A stretch of DNA of 64,000 bases, from assembly GCA_013397795.1 (NCBI GenBank), contig VZTJ01005904.1, positions 246,164 to 310,163 of the forward strand. The letters run 5' to 3'. How positions within the stretch are numbered: the stretch's first letter is position 1; the number at the start of each line of letters is the position of its first letter. Origin of the DNA: Orthonyx spaldingii (taxonomy: Eukaryota > Chordata > Aves > Passeriformes > Orthonychidae). A model generated the notes under the pieces. That model was not told where the DNA came from. It saw only the letters and a list, made by a program, of their open reading frames with translations, and ran no database searches. The position numbers were made by a program, and so were the translations under genes. Positions 13,101-23,600 of this stretch are shown here, piece after piece.

Positions 13101-16100
13101 AAATGGGATAAGCAAATGGCTGGGCAGTAAACCAGTTCTGCTGTCTGCATTATAGAGAAGCTGGACTGATGTTGCCAGGTCAAATATCAGACACATTCAG
13201 TGTCTGCTCAGATAAAGTAACAACTGCTCATTTCAGACCAAGCATGGCAAGATGGGAGGGTATTATTAGGAAGCTTTTATGGGTCTGTCTTATACTATGA
13301 ACACTATGGTTAGGCAAAAGATACCAGTTTTAACAACAACGAAGGCAGACAGAGCCTTTCCCAACTTCTAAAAGTGTCTTATGAAAGACAAAAATGTTCT
13401 GGTTGACACAATAAGAGCTGCGTGCTGCTAACATAGCCGTGGGTTTCAGCAGATGAGGTAGCAGCAGGGTATTTACCTCAGCAGGGCTGGCAGAGTTGTG
13501 GGGCTCCACAGAGCCTTTATTTCCCATGAACAAATCTCATGTGGAACCAACACTGTGAGAGCAAATACAGCAAAGTGTTCTAATCTTCCCAATTTCATTC
13601 AAAACAAAAATAATGCAATTAGCTGTTCTTGTTCATGAATAGGCAGTATCTGATTACTCTTAGAGCTCACTATCCCAGTGTTACAAGTGAGGCCTCATAC
13701 AATGGGCTGCTCTGCAAATGCCTGTCTTCCACGTGAGAGCCTTTGACTGCCCCGGGGGCAGCTGAGATCCCTGGGATGAAGGAGTCCATTTTTAGCCATG
13801 TCAAAGTAGGGGAGACGCTCAAAGTCTTGGGTTTATGCTTGGTGCACAGACCACACTCCTTAGTGGAACTCTCCCTGCAAAAGGTTTTCTGATGCATTTA
13901 TTTTGACATAATTCAATACAGTTTATTATTTTCTTTGAGACATTTATAGAACAGAAAGTGTACAGGAAGAGGGAAGTCAACTTATTTCTCTCCCATTTTC
14001 TTTATTTGCCTCTACACAATGAAGTTTGAAACAAAATACACCCCTGCTTGGGAATATTAGGTAAACTCTTTAGGAAAACCCAACTTGCTACTTACTAACA
14101 AAAGCTGGCCACAGTACCAAAAGTCAGACTGATACTGGAATGCAGCATGATCCCCATATTTACTGACACATTCATTTTCCATCAGATTTTTTTTGACAAC
14201 ATCTTAATATTACCTAGATGTACTTCTTTCTCTAAAAACCAGCAACAACTAGAAGTGACAATTTGTATCTGCCTGCAGGTATACAATCACATTATCTCTC
14301 TGTTATGCTAAGGTGCCAATTAAAAAAAAAAAATTGTCATTCAAAGAGTGTCATAGATCTAATTATATTTTATAGGAGCCTAACCCTTTATTTAAACAAT
14401 CTACCTCTTGGAGAATCTTTCCAGAACCACTCCTTCTGCCTTGGTTTTAAATATAATTATTAATATGCATACCATCTTCTTGGTGGTGATAAAATAAGTG
14501 CTGATCCACACAAAATATGCCTTATCTCAAAAAAGACAGATGGGTCAAACTAATTTTTAAAACCCTTTTCCAATTCTTTGCTGAAACATCGGAGTCTTTC
14601 AATTAAGCTACAAAATGAAACAACTGCACAGCAAGCAGATCACTTGGAGAAAACCTTCCCTGGAAAAACAATGTTTCAAATCAGCCAGGAGCTAGACAGT
14701 GAGTAGCACGAAAAAAAAAAGAACCAAAACTTTAAAATATTTCCCCAGCTCAGAATTTCTTTCCTTCCCCAACACTCAATTTGCCTCCTCCTAACCCCAT
14801 CCATCTCCTGTGCCTGAAGCATAGCAGCCAGTTTGCCCCTGCTAGAGAAACAAGTGTTCTCAACAGCGCTGATAACACTCAATGGCATAAAAACTCCCCT
14901 ACCTGCCAAGGTCCTGGGCTCAGCCCCTTTCCCTGCTGGAGTGAATTAAGTGTGTGGAAATGCTGGACAGTGCAGAGACAAAACACCTGGATAACTTTTA
15001 TCCTATGTGGTATTCCTGTGCCTTCCTACCAAATGAAGCCGTGTGGAAAACACGGGTGTACAGACACCTCAATCCCCACCGAGTGTAGTGGGAAAAGGCA
15101 GCTTCCAGACTGCTTCTGCTGCTTGGGCAGGACACTCTGTGGATGTGCTGCTGCCTGGATGTAAGGGCACAAAGGACAAGGCATAGAGCAGCTGATTGCG
15201 TCGGTACTTGCATGTCCAGTCAGCAAGCAAGATTGCTGAGAGGCCCACCTTTAGGAGTATAAGTGTATAATCCTTTCCCTAATTCTAACCCTAAGCATCT
15301 AAATTATCACTTTTAAGTGCTGACACATCCTTAAAAATGTGCTGTTGCACGGATATAACTCCAGTCTTGCACAGGTGGAGAGAGAGCCTGTGCCACAGAG
15401 GAAGGTGCAGGGACGGTGCAGAGATGTTCTACCTCAGCACCTTGTGTCACAGGCCCAGACAGCAGCAGGAAGTGGAAAAGCTGTTGTCCTGTAGGTGATT
15501 GCCAAGTCTGGGTTTGCACCTAGAAGTTTAATTTTGTTCAAAAGCAGGAAAAAGTTGAATCTGGACTATGTTTCTCCCTTCACTGGCTGAATGATAGGTT
15601 GGGCAGCTCAAGAGTTGCAGTTGCAGTTTTCAGTTCAGGAGGTCTAGGATTGAGGATAACTCAAACTATACTGCAGTGAAGAACTATTTTTGGTCTTTTG
15701 TGTTGTGTGGCCCCAACTCATTGGTGGAAGGGAACACCACAGCCAGCTGATGTATCCCAGGTACCTGCCGGAGGAGCTGTTCCCACACCATGAGTCATAC
15801 TGTGAACCACTGTGCTCTTTCCCTAACCAGATACAAGCACATTCACCTTTTCTCTTGCTCTTTCTCTCCCACCACTTGTATTGTGATGCCAACAAAGCAA
15901 AATCATAAAAAATAGTGGGGATCTGCTGGAAAATGCCCTTCACTGGGAGGCTTTGCTGCAACATGTGGAGTCTTCACAGAGACCTGACCGTTGCTTAACC
16001 TCCCACTGCCTTCTGTCACTTCTTTGCAGCAGACAGAGCTGACAGGAGCAGACCTGCCTCCGCTGAACCGGCTGTCACCTCTACTGTCAGCACTGAGTCA

Positions 16101-19100
16101 GCGCTTACCGTTCTCCAGCTGCCCCAGTAGCAGCTGGGTTATTTCCAGGACACTGGAGTTACTGCCCTCAATAAATGAAACTGCCACTGGGGGAATGTTG
16201 ACCCTGGGAGAGCTTTCTGTAGACAGAGGAAAGAGCTTAAACGTCAAGAGGGAAGGGAAAGGCGTAGTGGTTTTCTAGCCAGGGGAGTTTTGTGAGGCAT
16301 TCCTGAGCAAAATGAAGCAGCCCAGGAGCTGCTTTCTGTGAGATTTCAAGGGTGGAGCTCACTCGAGGAGGACTAGGTGATGGGGAGACACCTCACAACA
16401 CAGACTGTCCCCCAAACAAACAAACCCAGAAAGCATAAAGGTGAGATCACGAAGTGGTCATTCTCCATATGCAGAGCTGAATCTCACCTGCTTGGTCACT
16501 CCTTCTGAGTCTCGCATCTCCATCACAAAGCAGTAAGAAAAAGAAAACATTTTTGTTTATTTCCCTTTGTCTTTTTTTTTTTTTAATGACTGCTACAACA
16601 GCTAACTGAAATGCTGAGGAGCAGCTGCACTATCAGAAATTATTTTTACCTCATTATAAAAATTTATCCTTTTTAAAGTGAGAGAGGCAGAATGGAGATT
16701 AGAGGTTCTAGTGCTTTGTTGGGTGTTACTTAGTACCTGTGGATCATTACATTGATAAAAATATGTACAGACTCACTTTTCAGGTTTAAAAGTGTTTTGT
16801 CCTTTTGTTTGCTTAGCTAAATAAAGAGGTTTTGTTTGACCTGTGATTTTGAATCCAGCTGGCTTTTTAATACACAGTGACTCATACAAAGCAGCCTGCA
16901 GAGTCAGTCTCTTTTCCACTGTTCTACTACTGATTTAGGCAGAAACCCCACAGAAAATCAAGCAGTGTGTGGGGCTTTCTGCCCCAACTGGCTCCCAACC
17001 AGGCCTTCCTCACCAGAGCTGTGCTCTTCATTCTGTAATTGCTCCTGCTGAAACAAGGGAGCTCATCACAGCAAGATGAGCAAGCCAAATTACTGGGATT
17101 TGGTCTTGCAAGGCACTGCAAGTCCCATAAGATTTTCAAGGTTGGTAATAAACCATTAGTATCTAATGAATTTTGGAGCTGGGGCCAAGCACTGCCTGTC
17201 TGAAAATGGTAACTTTTTTTGTAATGAGATATTGCCATTATCTTGGCTGGTGTGCAGTAGAGCATCACTGGTTTCAGTGCAAACAGACTGGGAGCTCTTT
17301 AGACCAAGTCTGACATTATTTTACCTAGACCAGAATAAGGCAAAGATTTTTTAACAGTGGTAAAGCAGTAAATCTCATTTCCAGCAAAGGCCACATGGAA
17401 TACACCATTACCAAACACTGGGCCTGATCCTTGCACCTCTCTATGAAGGGAGTGTTTTCTCCACTCATAGACTGTACCACTGACATGAGAACATAAAAAC
17501 CATTGAGCCCATGGGTCTGCAGGGACAAGGAAATAGTAATGGCAGTTGCCATTGCAGTTCTGGTCTCTATGCAAGCAAAGTTGCCCATGGACTTTTAGAA
17601 ATAGAAGATCAGACACGGTCCCCCTTGAGCAGACACATGGTTCTCCCCTGGGTTGGCTTTCCATTGGGGCTACATGGGGGTCACAGCCCTGCCCTGCCCA
17701 GTGACTGGAAATGGGGCTCCAGGAATTTTTGTCTCCCCAAATAATTTCATGATCAAGGTAAAAGTGCCATCATCTGATAACAGGAGGAGTTTGTGGGTCC
17801 AGATACTGTAAATGTAGCACCGTATTCTAAAATAAATGTCTGCGGTTTCAAGAAAAAACTCAGAAAGGAAAATACAGCTGTCATGCTATGCACAACTCCT
17901 GGACTTCCTCCATAATCTAAAATGAGATGTTATTTGGGGAGAGAAGAGATTAGGTAGCCTCCTTTATGTTATTCCGCTCAGGTATCCCTGCAGGTCTGGA
18001 TTCACTTTGAAAATTAAAAGCTGTATTTTACTGCAAGTGGGTTGATGTCAACTCCACTGTCAAGGCTAACCAAAGCCTATCAAAATACTCTCTCTTCTTT
18101 TACCTTAGTTTTTCCTAGAAATTATGAGTCAGCATATCTTTCTGAATGTGGCATGTAGAAAAAACTCCTGCATTTGTATTGTCCCAGGAAAATGAATGGG
18201 TAAGATCACTGTAACCCAGATTTGCTTCCTGGAACAGAAGAATGCTTGGGGAATCACTTTAAAAGTCTCACGTTTTTAACAGGATGGATGCAGCTTTTTT
18301 TTTTTTTTTAGATATAGTGAATCATTGGGGTAAGTGGTAACTGAAAATGTGATCATATAACAGAAAAAAGAAACAAAGTTTCATTTAAAGCAACACGGAC
18401 TAAAATTGAAAGAGTAACTCACCTAAATCCTTTACACTCCTCGATTAAGTGGTTTATTACTGAAGTAGGATTCTATTCAGCTAAGTTCTTTATCTAATTT
18501 TTATACAGGTTGTCACTGTGCAATGAATTCATGGTGAAAATCCTTTGATGCCAGACAGGGTTAAAGGAGGGAGGTGGCATCAGAGGTCATCTATGGCAGA
18601 GTCTGCCCCCCTAAGGACTAAAAGTAAGGATAAGAAGTTTCTCCTAGGGGTTTTAGAGCCAATGCTGCTCTTCAGAGCCTGTACAGTGCTTCCAGATGCC
18701 TGCTCAGGTCCTACTCAGCATCTCACACCTGGGTGCAGGGTCAGTGCCATGGTGTGAGGACCTACACTCAGCAACCCTCTCCTGTGGTTTTACTGCAGTC
18801 ACCACAGGACTGACAAAGAATTATGAGGCTAAAGCCTAGCAGATGGCACATTTTCTAGTTTTACCAGAAAGTTTTGCCATGTTTCACCTGTCTGAAGCCC
18901 TCACTGGCCTTTTCTTTCAGCAATTACTGTTGTGGGTGTTGCAGAAGCTTTGGCTGAGTCTCTGCAGGGTGAGGTCAGAGCATAGTGAGGATGCTCCAGC
19001 CAGCAGTTTGGTCCCTGGCTTTGCAAGGGGAAGGGAGCTTAAGCACCTTCTATGCCACTCAGCCATAGGGCTAGAGGGAAGGCCTTGCCCTCTTTTATTT

Positions 19101-20504
19101 GCTGGCTTAGATGTAGCATATGAGATATGGGCTTTAAAAGGTGGTAAAAAAATCTTTTTTACCAGCAGCTTAAGAGTCCTTAATTTGAGCAGTATTTTGA
19201 CCTGTAATAAAATCTGGTTTGAATTATATTTGTAACACCACTGCAACAGTTCCCTGATGAACTGCAGGCCTGAAGGTAGTCATCAGTTACAATGTCACAT
19301 TTGTGATTATTAGAATTGATAAAAATAGTGGAACTAGCAGAGTCTGGAATACCAATTTTTCTTTTAAATTAAATCTCTTTATATTATCAGTGAAATTATG
19401 CTGGGTTTCATAATACTTGCACATAATACAGCATTACTGATTCACAGCTTCTCTGAGGCTTGTTGGGTCCTTGTGGACCCGACTGCTCCGGCAGGCAGAT
19501 GTTTGATACATTGCCCAGTTATAAACCAGGAAAAGCACTAGTCCAAACTTTTTATATGGTACCATGCATGTAAAAGCAATCTGTTTCAGCCCTTAAATAC
19601 AAATAGAAATGGTAGTGATAAATTATAACATATAACCAAGCTGTAAGTGTAGCATAACTATAAATAAATAAATAAACAGCAACACTGCTTCTGAAATATG
19701 CTGCACGTACTATTGTTCTGAATAAATCAGTCACTGGTGGATTTGAACCTGAGTGAAGGAGTGTTCCAAACTCTGACCTCTGATGGACTCTTTGCAGCCA
19801 CTAAGCCATGGCATTGTCAGAAGACTCTATACTGCTTTGAGACAGGCAAACAGCAAAGATGCACTTAAATGATTTTTCTACAGTGTGCAGTCCAAAAACA
19901 AGGAGGCAGAGAAACAATTCAGATTCCCCTCAGAACTGCAGATGATAAAGAAAGTAAATTTATTGTGGCATTTTACGGGCTTTTAGGAAAGAATACTGTG
20001 CCTGCTTTCCCCTGTTTTTCCTTTTTCCCTCCGTTTTTCCTTTTTTCCCTTTCAATGATAGACTAAAACAGGAAAAAAGAGCCCAGCTTAGAGAATGATT
20101 TTCCACAGTTTGATAAATTTTAAATGGATCATTATTGTAAAGAGCTAATTTATAACTTGAGAATTAAAGCTACTGGGAACCTGGTGAATAACTCTAACAA
20201 GCAGCCTATTTGACCAGGCTATTTGATTCTTTGATTGCTGGATGGGAAGAAAAAAAAAAACAAAACAAAACAAGTTTGTGCTCTTTGCTACTCTTTGCCA
20301 GACAAAAGAAAAGAAAAGGGAACAAACAAACAAACAAGTAGGAAGGTGCCTTTCTTGGTCCAATATTTCATCTCCATAGTGAGTGATGATCTCTTTAGGC
20401 AGAATTACATGGGGAACCTTCAAAAGTAAACAAAGGGACTTTGCTCAACTGGCAAATTTGCCAACTCTCTTCTTTCTAAAAGCATCTAAACACACGAGGT
20501 TATA
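10166..20504. other. Non-coding intergenic DNA downstream of GPR6
   Basis: No coding exon, RNA gene or intact mobile element is recognisable in these ten kilobases. Simple tracts include poly-T runs near 16,571 and 18,295, an (AAAT)n-type run near 19,661 and a CAAAA-type run near 20,252. Short reading frames up to about 130 codons are present on both strands but show no family features. Confidence 0.55.
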
Positions 20505-20520
20505 TTACATTTTATACGTG

Positions 20521-20526
20521 TTTATT
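20521..20526 (-). terminator. GPR6: Candidate GPR6 polyadenylation signal AATAAA
   Basis: The plus strand reads tttatt, giving AATAAA in the GPR6 sense about 460 nt after the stop codon. It is the first such hexamer downstream of the gene. A GU-rich stretch (GTGTGTTTAG) follows within 40 nt, as expected for a cleavage-stimulation element. Confidence 0.5.
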
Positions 20527-20599
20527 TGTATACAAAATGTTATAATTTACCAATGTTGTGCAGCAAAGTATAGATAGACACATACATCACATACATACA

Positions 20600-20621
20600 C
20601 CCCCAGCCCCTTCCCTCCCCC
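20600..20621 (-). promoter_or_regulatory. G-quadruplex motif in predicted GPR6 3' UTR
   Basis: In mRNA sense the runs are G5-A-G3-AA-G4-CT-G5, four G-runs separated by loops of one or two bases. This fits the canonical quadruplex pattern with very short loops, which favour stability. It is flanked on one side by TGTGTGTG and on the other by TGTATGTATGTGATGTATGTG-like GU repeats of the kind bound by CELF-type proteins. RNA folding is inferred; the motif itself is directly visible. Confidence 0.55.
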
Positions 20622-20982
20622 AACACACACACTTACAAACACGAAAAAAACACAACTTCCTTTGTCTCTGCCCTTCAGAAAGGCAACACTGTTTTGGCAG
20701 GTCAGCAGCTAGAAATAAGGTGCTATAATAAAGCCGGAATGTCTTCACTTCACAAATGTGATGTGCAAGTTTATATACAACCACATTGGTTTGTTTTTTT
20801 TTTTTCACAGAACCCAAAACTCCATACCCTAACCACTCTCCAAGATACAAATATGTATAAAGTGCTAATACTTAAGCATGTTTCCAATGACTTCACGACG
20901 TGGTTTGAAGTTTAGAACAGGCACTGTAATAGTTCACTGGGTAGATTGTCACTCGGTGCAGTTTGACAGAGAAAGAAGTCAC

Positions 20983-21951
20983 TCAGACATCACTGGGGGA
21001 CCGGGAGCGAAAGGACACTTTAGCCTGAAAGCAGCCACAGAAGAGCACCCACATGGACCTCTGGATTTCCTGGTTTCTGTAGGCATAAATGATGGGGTTG
21101 ATCATGGAGTTGTAGGTAGCAGGTAGGAGCGTGGCGTAGGTGTACACAGAAGGGTAGTCAGCATCCCCCACCACACAGTAGATGGCAAAAGGCAGCCAGC
21201 TGGCTCCGAAAGTCCCGAGGATGATAGCCAGGGTAGAGACTCCTTTTTTGGTGGTGACATAGTGCGAAGCAGTCAGAAAGTGCTGCTGGAGAGCTATCTG
21301 GTGGGCATGCCTGCAGACGATCTTGCAGATCTCGATGTAGAGATGGAGCATGATGAGGAAAATGAGAAAGAAAGAGGCAGACAGCAGCGTCACGTTACTC
21401 TTGGTCAAGGGTCTGACGACGCTGCAGGCGGTGCGGTCGTGGAGGCAGTTCCAGCCCAGGACGGGCAGCAGCCCCAGGCAGAGGGAGACCCCCCAGGCAC
21501 CCGCCAGCATGGTGTGGACGCAGAGCACCGTCCTCTCCGAGTAGTAGGTGAGGGCATGGTAGAGGGAGAGGTAGCGGTCGACCGTGATGGCCAGCAAGCT
21601 ACTCACGGAGGCAGCGAAGGAGGCGACGAGGAAGCCCACCGTCAGCAGGCTGACCGTCTCCGAGCGGATCACGTACTGGAAAACGAAGTTGAGGATGAGG
21701 CCGAGGCCGGCCAGGAGGTCAGCCGTGGCCAGGCTGCCCACCAGCACGAACATGGGGGTGCGCAGGGCGGGCGAGTAGCAGATGATGGCAACCACCAGGG
21801 CGTTCTCGCAGGCGATGGCGGTGCCGGACACGCAGAGCATCACATCCCAGGGGTTGAGGGCGGCGGGCGCAGGGGGCCGCGACGAGAGCTCCAGCGAGGC
21901 GTTGCCGCCGCCGGCCGGCAGCCGCGGGGCCGCCGCTCCGCTCTCGTTCAN
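20983..21951 (-). CDS. GPR6: G-protein-coupled receptor 6 (orphan, constitutive Gs)
   Basis: GPR6 is a rhodopsin-class plasma-membrane receptor of the GPR3/GPR6/GPR12 group, related to lysophospholipid receptors. Family members activate Gs without added ligand and raise cAMP, and GPR6 is known from striatal neurons. A single exon encodes 322 residues if the start is the codon at 21,951-21,949. N-glycosylation sequons lie at residues 2-4 (NES) and 17-19 (NAS). Landmarks are TM1 ENALVV with N50, TM2 LATAD with D78, DRY at 125-127, ECL2 cysteines 169 and 176, TM6 SWLP with W252 and P254, and TM7 NPIIY at 285-289. Helix 8 carries CGC (305-307), likely palmitoylated. The usual TM3-ECL2 disulfide cysteine and the TM5 proline are absent, as in this family. 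The ending FRSRSPSDV and the FIG4 neighbour favour GPR6 over GPR3 or GPR12. The N-terminus before TM1 is about 40 residues shorter than in human GPR6 (362 aa). The first base of the start codon is an N. Confidence 0.96.
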   Translation of the reverse strand, partial: XNESGAAAPRLPAGGGNASLELSSRPPAPAALNPWDVMLCVSGTAIACENALVVAIICYSPALRTPMFVLVGSLATADLLAGLGLILNFVFQYVIRSETVSLLTVGFLVASFAASVSSLLAITVDRYLSLYHALTYYSERTVLCVHTMLAGAWGVSLCLGLLPVLGWNCLHDRTACSVVRPLTKSNVTLLSASFFLIFLIMLHLYIEICKIVCRHAHQIALQQHFLTASHYVTTKKGVSTLAIILGTFGASWLPFAIYCVVGDADYPSVYTYATLLPATYNSMINPIIYAYRNQEIQRSMWVLFCGCFQAKVSFRSRSPSDV

Positions 21952-22250
21952 NNNNNNNNNNNNNNNNNNNNNGGGGCAGTGATGGGGAGGCAGTGGAGCG
22001 GCGGAGGGGCGGCGGGGCGCGCATGCCGGGCGGCGGCTCCGCGCCCGCCCTGTCTGTGGTGCTGAAGCCGCAGAAGTTTCCCGCCGGCCCGGCCGCCCCC
22101 GGCCCCGCCCCGCGCACACACGCGTAAGGAACCGCTCCTCCCACGGCAGCTCTCCCCCCGCTCCGCAGCCGGTTCTCCCGCCTGGGTGCCGTCCGTGCGG
22201 CGCTGGCTGGAAGGGCTCTGAGCCCAGCGGGCGCTCTGTGCTCCGCCGGA
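21400..22250. promoter_or_regulatory. CpG island over the GPR6 5' half and promoter
   Basis: CpG dinucleotides and GC content rise sharply from about 21,400 to 22,250, covering the part of the gene from the start to TM5 and about 300 bp upstream. GC-box-like stretches (ggggcggcggggcg, ccccgccccg) lie around 22,000-22,110. This is the expected promoter type for the gene. The richness also explains long spurious open frames on the opposite strand. Confidence 0.75.
21951..21972. other. Assembly gap (22 N)
   Basis: Twenty-two undetermined bases lie in GC-rich sequence exactly at the predicted GPR6 start codon. True length and content are unknown, so reading frames that pass through the gap are not reliable. 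Confidence 0.99.
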
Positions 22251-22319
22251 TGGAAATGTGTCTGGAGAGCGCTAGAAACTGCCGTGAAAAAGCCTTTTCC
22301 ACTGTTCCTCTCTGAACAG

Positions 22320-22325
22320 TATATA
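22320..22325 (-). promoter_or_regulatory. Possible TATA-like element upstream of GPR6
   Basis: TATATA, inside AGTATATACTG, lies about 370 bp upstream of the predicted GPR6 start codon at the far edge of the CpG island. If used, transcription would begin near 22,290. Being palindromic, it does not indicate direction. CpG-island promoters commonly do without a TATA box, so the call is weak. Confidence 0.2.
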
Positions 22326-22519
22326 CTCTGGGGCTAACCAGTCTGCTCACCACCGAAAGCATCCGCGCTGTTTTCTGAGGTCCCCAAAATGATAAGGTCA
22401 AACCACAGAAGATTCAATCCCATGGTAAGAGATCTCAGCTCTCTCCTTGTCTCACTCTTTGTGTCTCACAATGAAGCAGCAACCAGCACGCTTCCTCTCT
22501 AAAGCTTGAATAGACGAAG

Positions 22520-22850
22520 CAGAATCAGAGAATCATGAGGGCTGGAACAGATCTCTGGAGATCACGCAGTCCAACCCCCCTGGCAAGGCAGGGTCACCTA
22601 GAGTAGGTGACAAAGGAACACGTCCAGGTGGGTTTTGAATGTCTCTGGAGAGGGACACTCCACAACCTCCCTGGGCAGCCTGTTCCAGTGATCTGCCACC
22701 CTCCATGTAAAGAAGTTCTTCCCCAGGCTGAGGTAGAATTTCTTGCATTTCAGTTTACAGCCATTGCTCCTCATCCTGTCGCTGGGCACCACAGAAAAAG
22801 CCTGGCACCATCCTCTTGACACCTGCCTTTGAGATAGTTATACATATTGA
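22520..22850 (-). mobile_element. CR1 LINE 3'-end fragment
   Basis: The plus strand shows the reverse complement of a CR1 3' region: 'cagaatcagagaatcatgag', 'cagtccaacccccctgg', 'cacaacctccctgggcagcc', 'tgttccagtgatctgccacc', 'cctgtcgctgggcaccac' and 'ccatcctcttgacacctgcc', all in the expected order. It is 5'-truncated. It lies within 150-600 bp upstream of the GPR6 CpG island. Confidence 0.92.
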
Positions 22851-23320
22851 TATGGTCAAAGGATAACATTCTCATGCTCATTGCTGGCAAAACCAGCATC
22901 AAACAAACGTGAGCAGTGGGTAGCTTCCCTCTGCAGCAACACAGCTTTCCTAGGGGACAAGCCAAAAGGTGCCCCCTACCCCAGTCCAGGAGACTGCTCC
23001 TTCTGCTACTGACAATCAAAAGAATGTGGAAATAAAGTAACCTCTTTGTTATGGGAACAGCATGCAGACCATCGAGACACAATTTTGAAAAATACATTAG
23101 AAGAAAATGTGTTTACTGTCTTGAACAGTCCAAACGAAGAAAGCATGCAGGCTGTGCCAGAGTAAAAAGTGGGCACATTCAAAAAGAATTAGTGTCAGCA
23201 CTCATTACATCCACCCTCATCAATGTCCTGCTGCAGGCTAAACACTATCATCAAGACAAGCCGTGGACACTCTGTACCTCTGTAAACAACCGAAGTCATT
23301 GCTCCCCAGGAATTCTGAAA
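22851..23320. other. Spacer between two CR1 fragments
   Basis: The first bases may be the fading end of the left CR1 copy. No gene, RNA or clear regulatory motif is visible. Confidence 0.45.
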
Positions 23321-23600
23321 CACAGATCTCAGAATAGCTTAATTTGGAAGGGACCAGCGGAGGTCAGGTCTGGGGCATCTCTCCTGTCCCACCACCTGCT
23401 CAGAGCATCAACTGTGCAAAGGTTTCCCTCCGGGTCTCATTCAGCCAAGTCTGAATACCCCCAAGGAAGAAGATTGTACAGCCTCTCTGGGCAACCCGCG
23501 GCTCTGCTTCACCCTCAGCTGTAAAGATTTTTCCTTTTTATTTAGTAATTGCCTTCACTGCAACTTGTGTCTGCAGTCCCTGTGTGGTGTCTCACCATCT
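23321..23600 (-). mobile_element. Older, diverged CR1 LINE fragment
   Basis: Weaker but ordered CR1 similarity: 'cagatctcagaatagctta', 'tttggaagggaccagcggag', 'cctgctcagagcatcaact', 'gcctctctgggcaacccgcg' and 'ttgccttcactgcaacttgt'. The divergence is clearly greater than in the copy at 22.5 kb, so this is an older insertion of a different CR1 subfamily in the same orientation. Boundaries are approximate. Confidence 0.75.

Larger units (their letters stand above)
20505..20982 (-). other. GPR6: Predicted GPR6 3' untranslated region
   Basis: This is the sequence between the GPR6 stop codon and the first minus-strand AATAAA. In mRNA sense it contains a U-rich stretch soon after the stop, then a GU-repeat/G-rich segment (about 20,577-20,640), then the polyadenylation signal. 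The end is inferred from the signal, not observed. Confidence 0.5.

Noticed and set aside
21262..22065. 267-codon plus-strand open frame opposite GPR6
   Set aside because: It is the antisense shadow of a GC-rich coding exon, shows no family features and also crosses the gap.
20983..22401. A 472-codon open frame that would extend GPR6 upstream through the gap to a Met at 22,401
   Set aside because: The frame crosses 22 Ns of unknown real length, and the upstream part is arginine/proline-rich CpG-island translation without similarity to GPR6. The family starts close to MNxS.
22598..22822. Minus-strand frame with 'WNRLPREVVECPSPETFKTHLD'-like content (shown as WNRLPREVVECPS)
   Set aside because: It is typical of CR1 3'-end translation and is not an independent gene.
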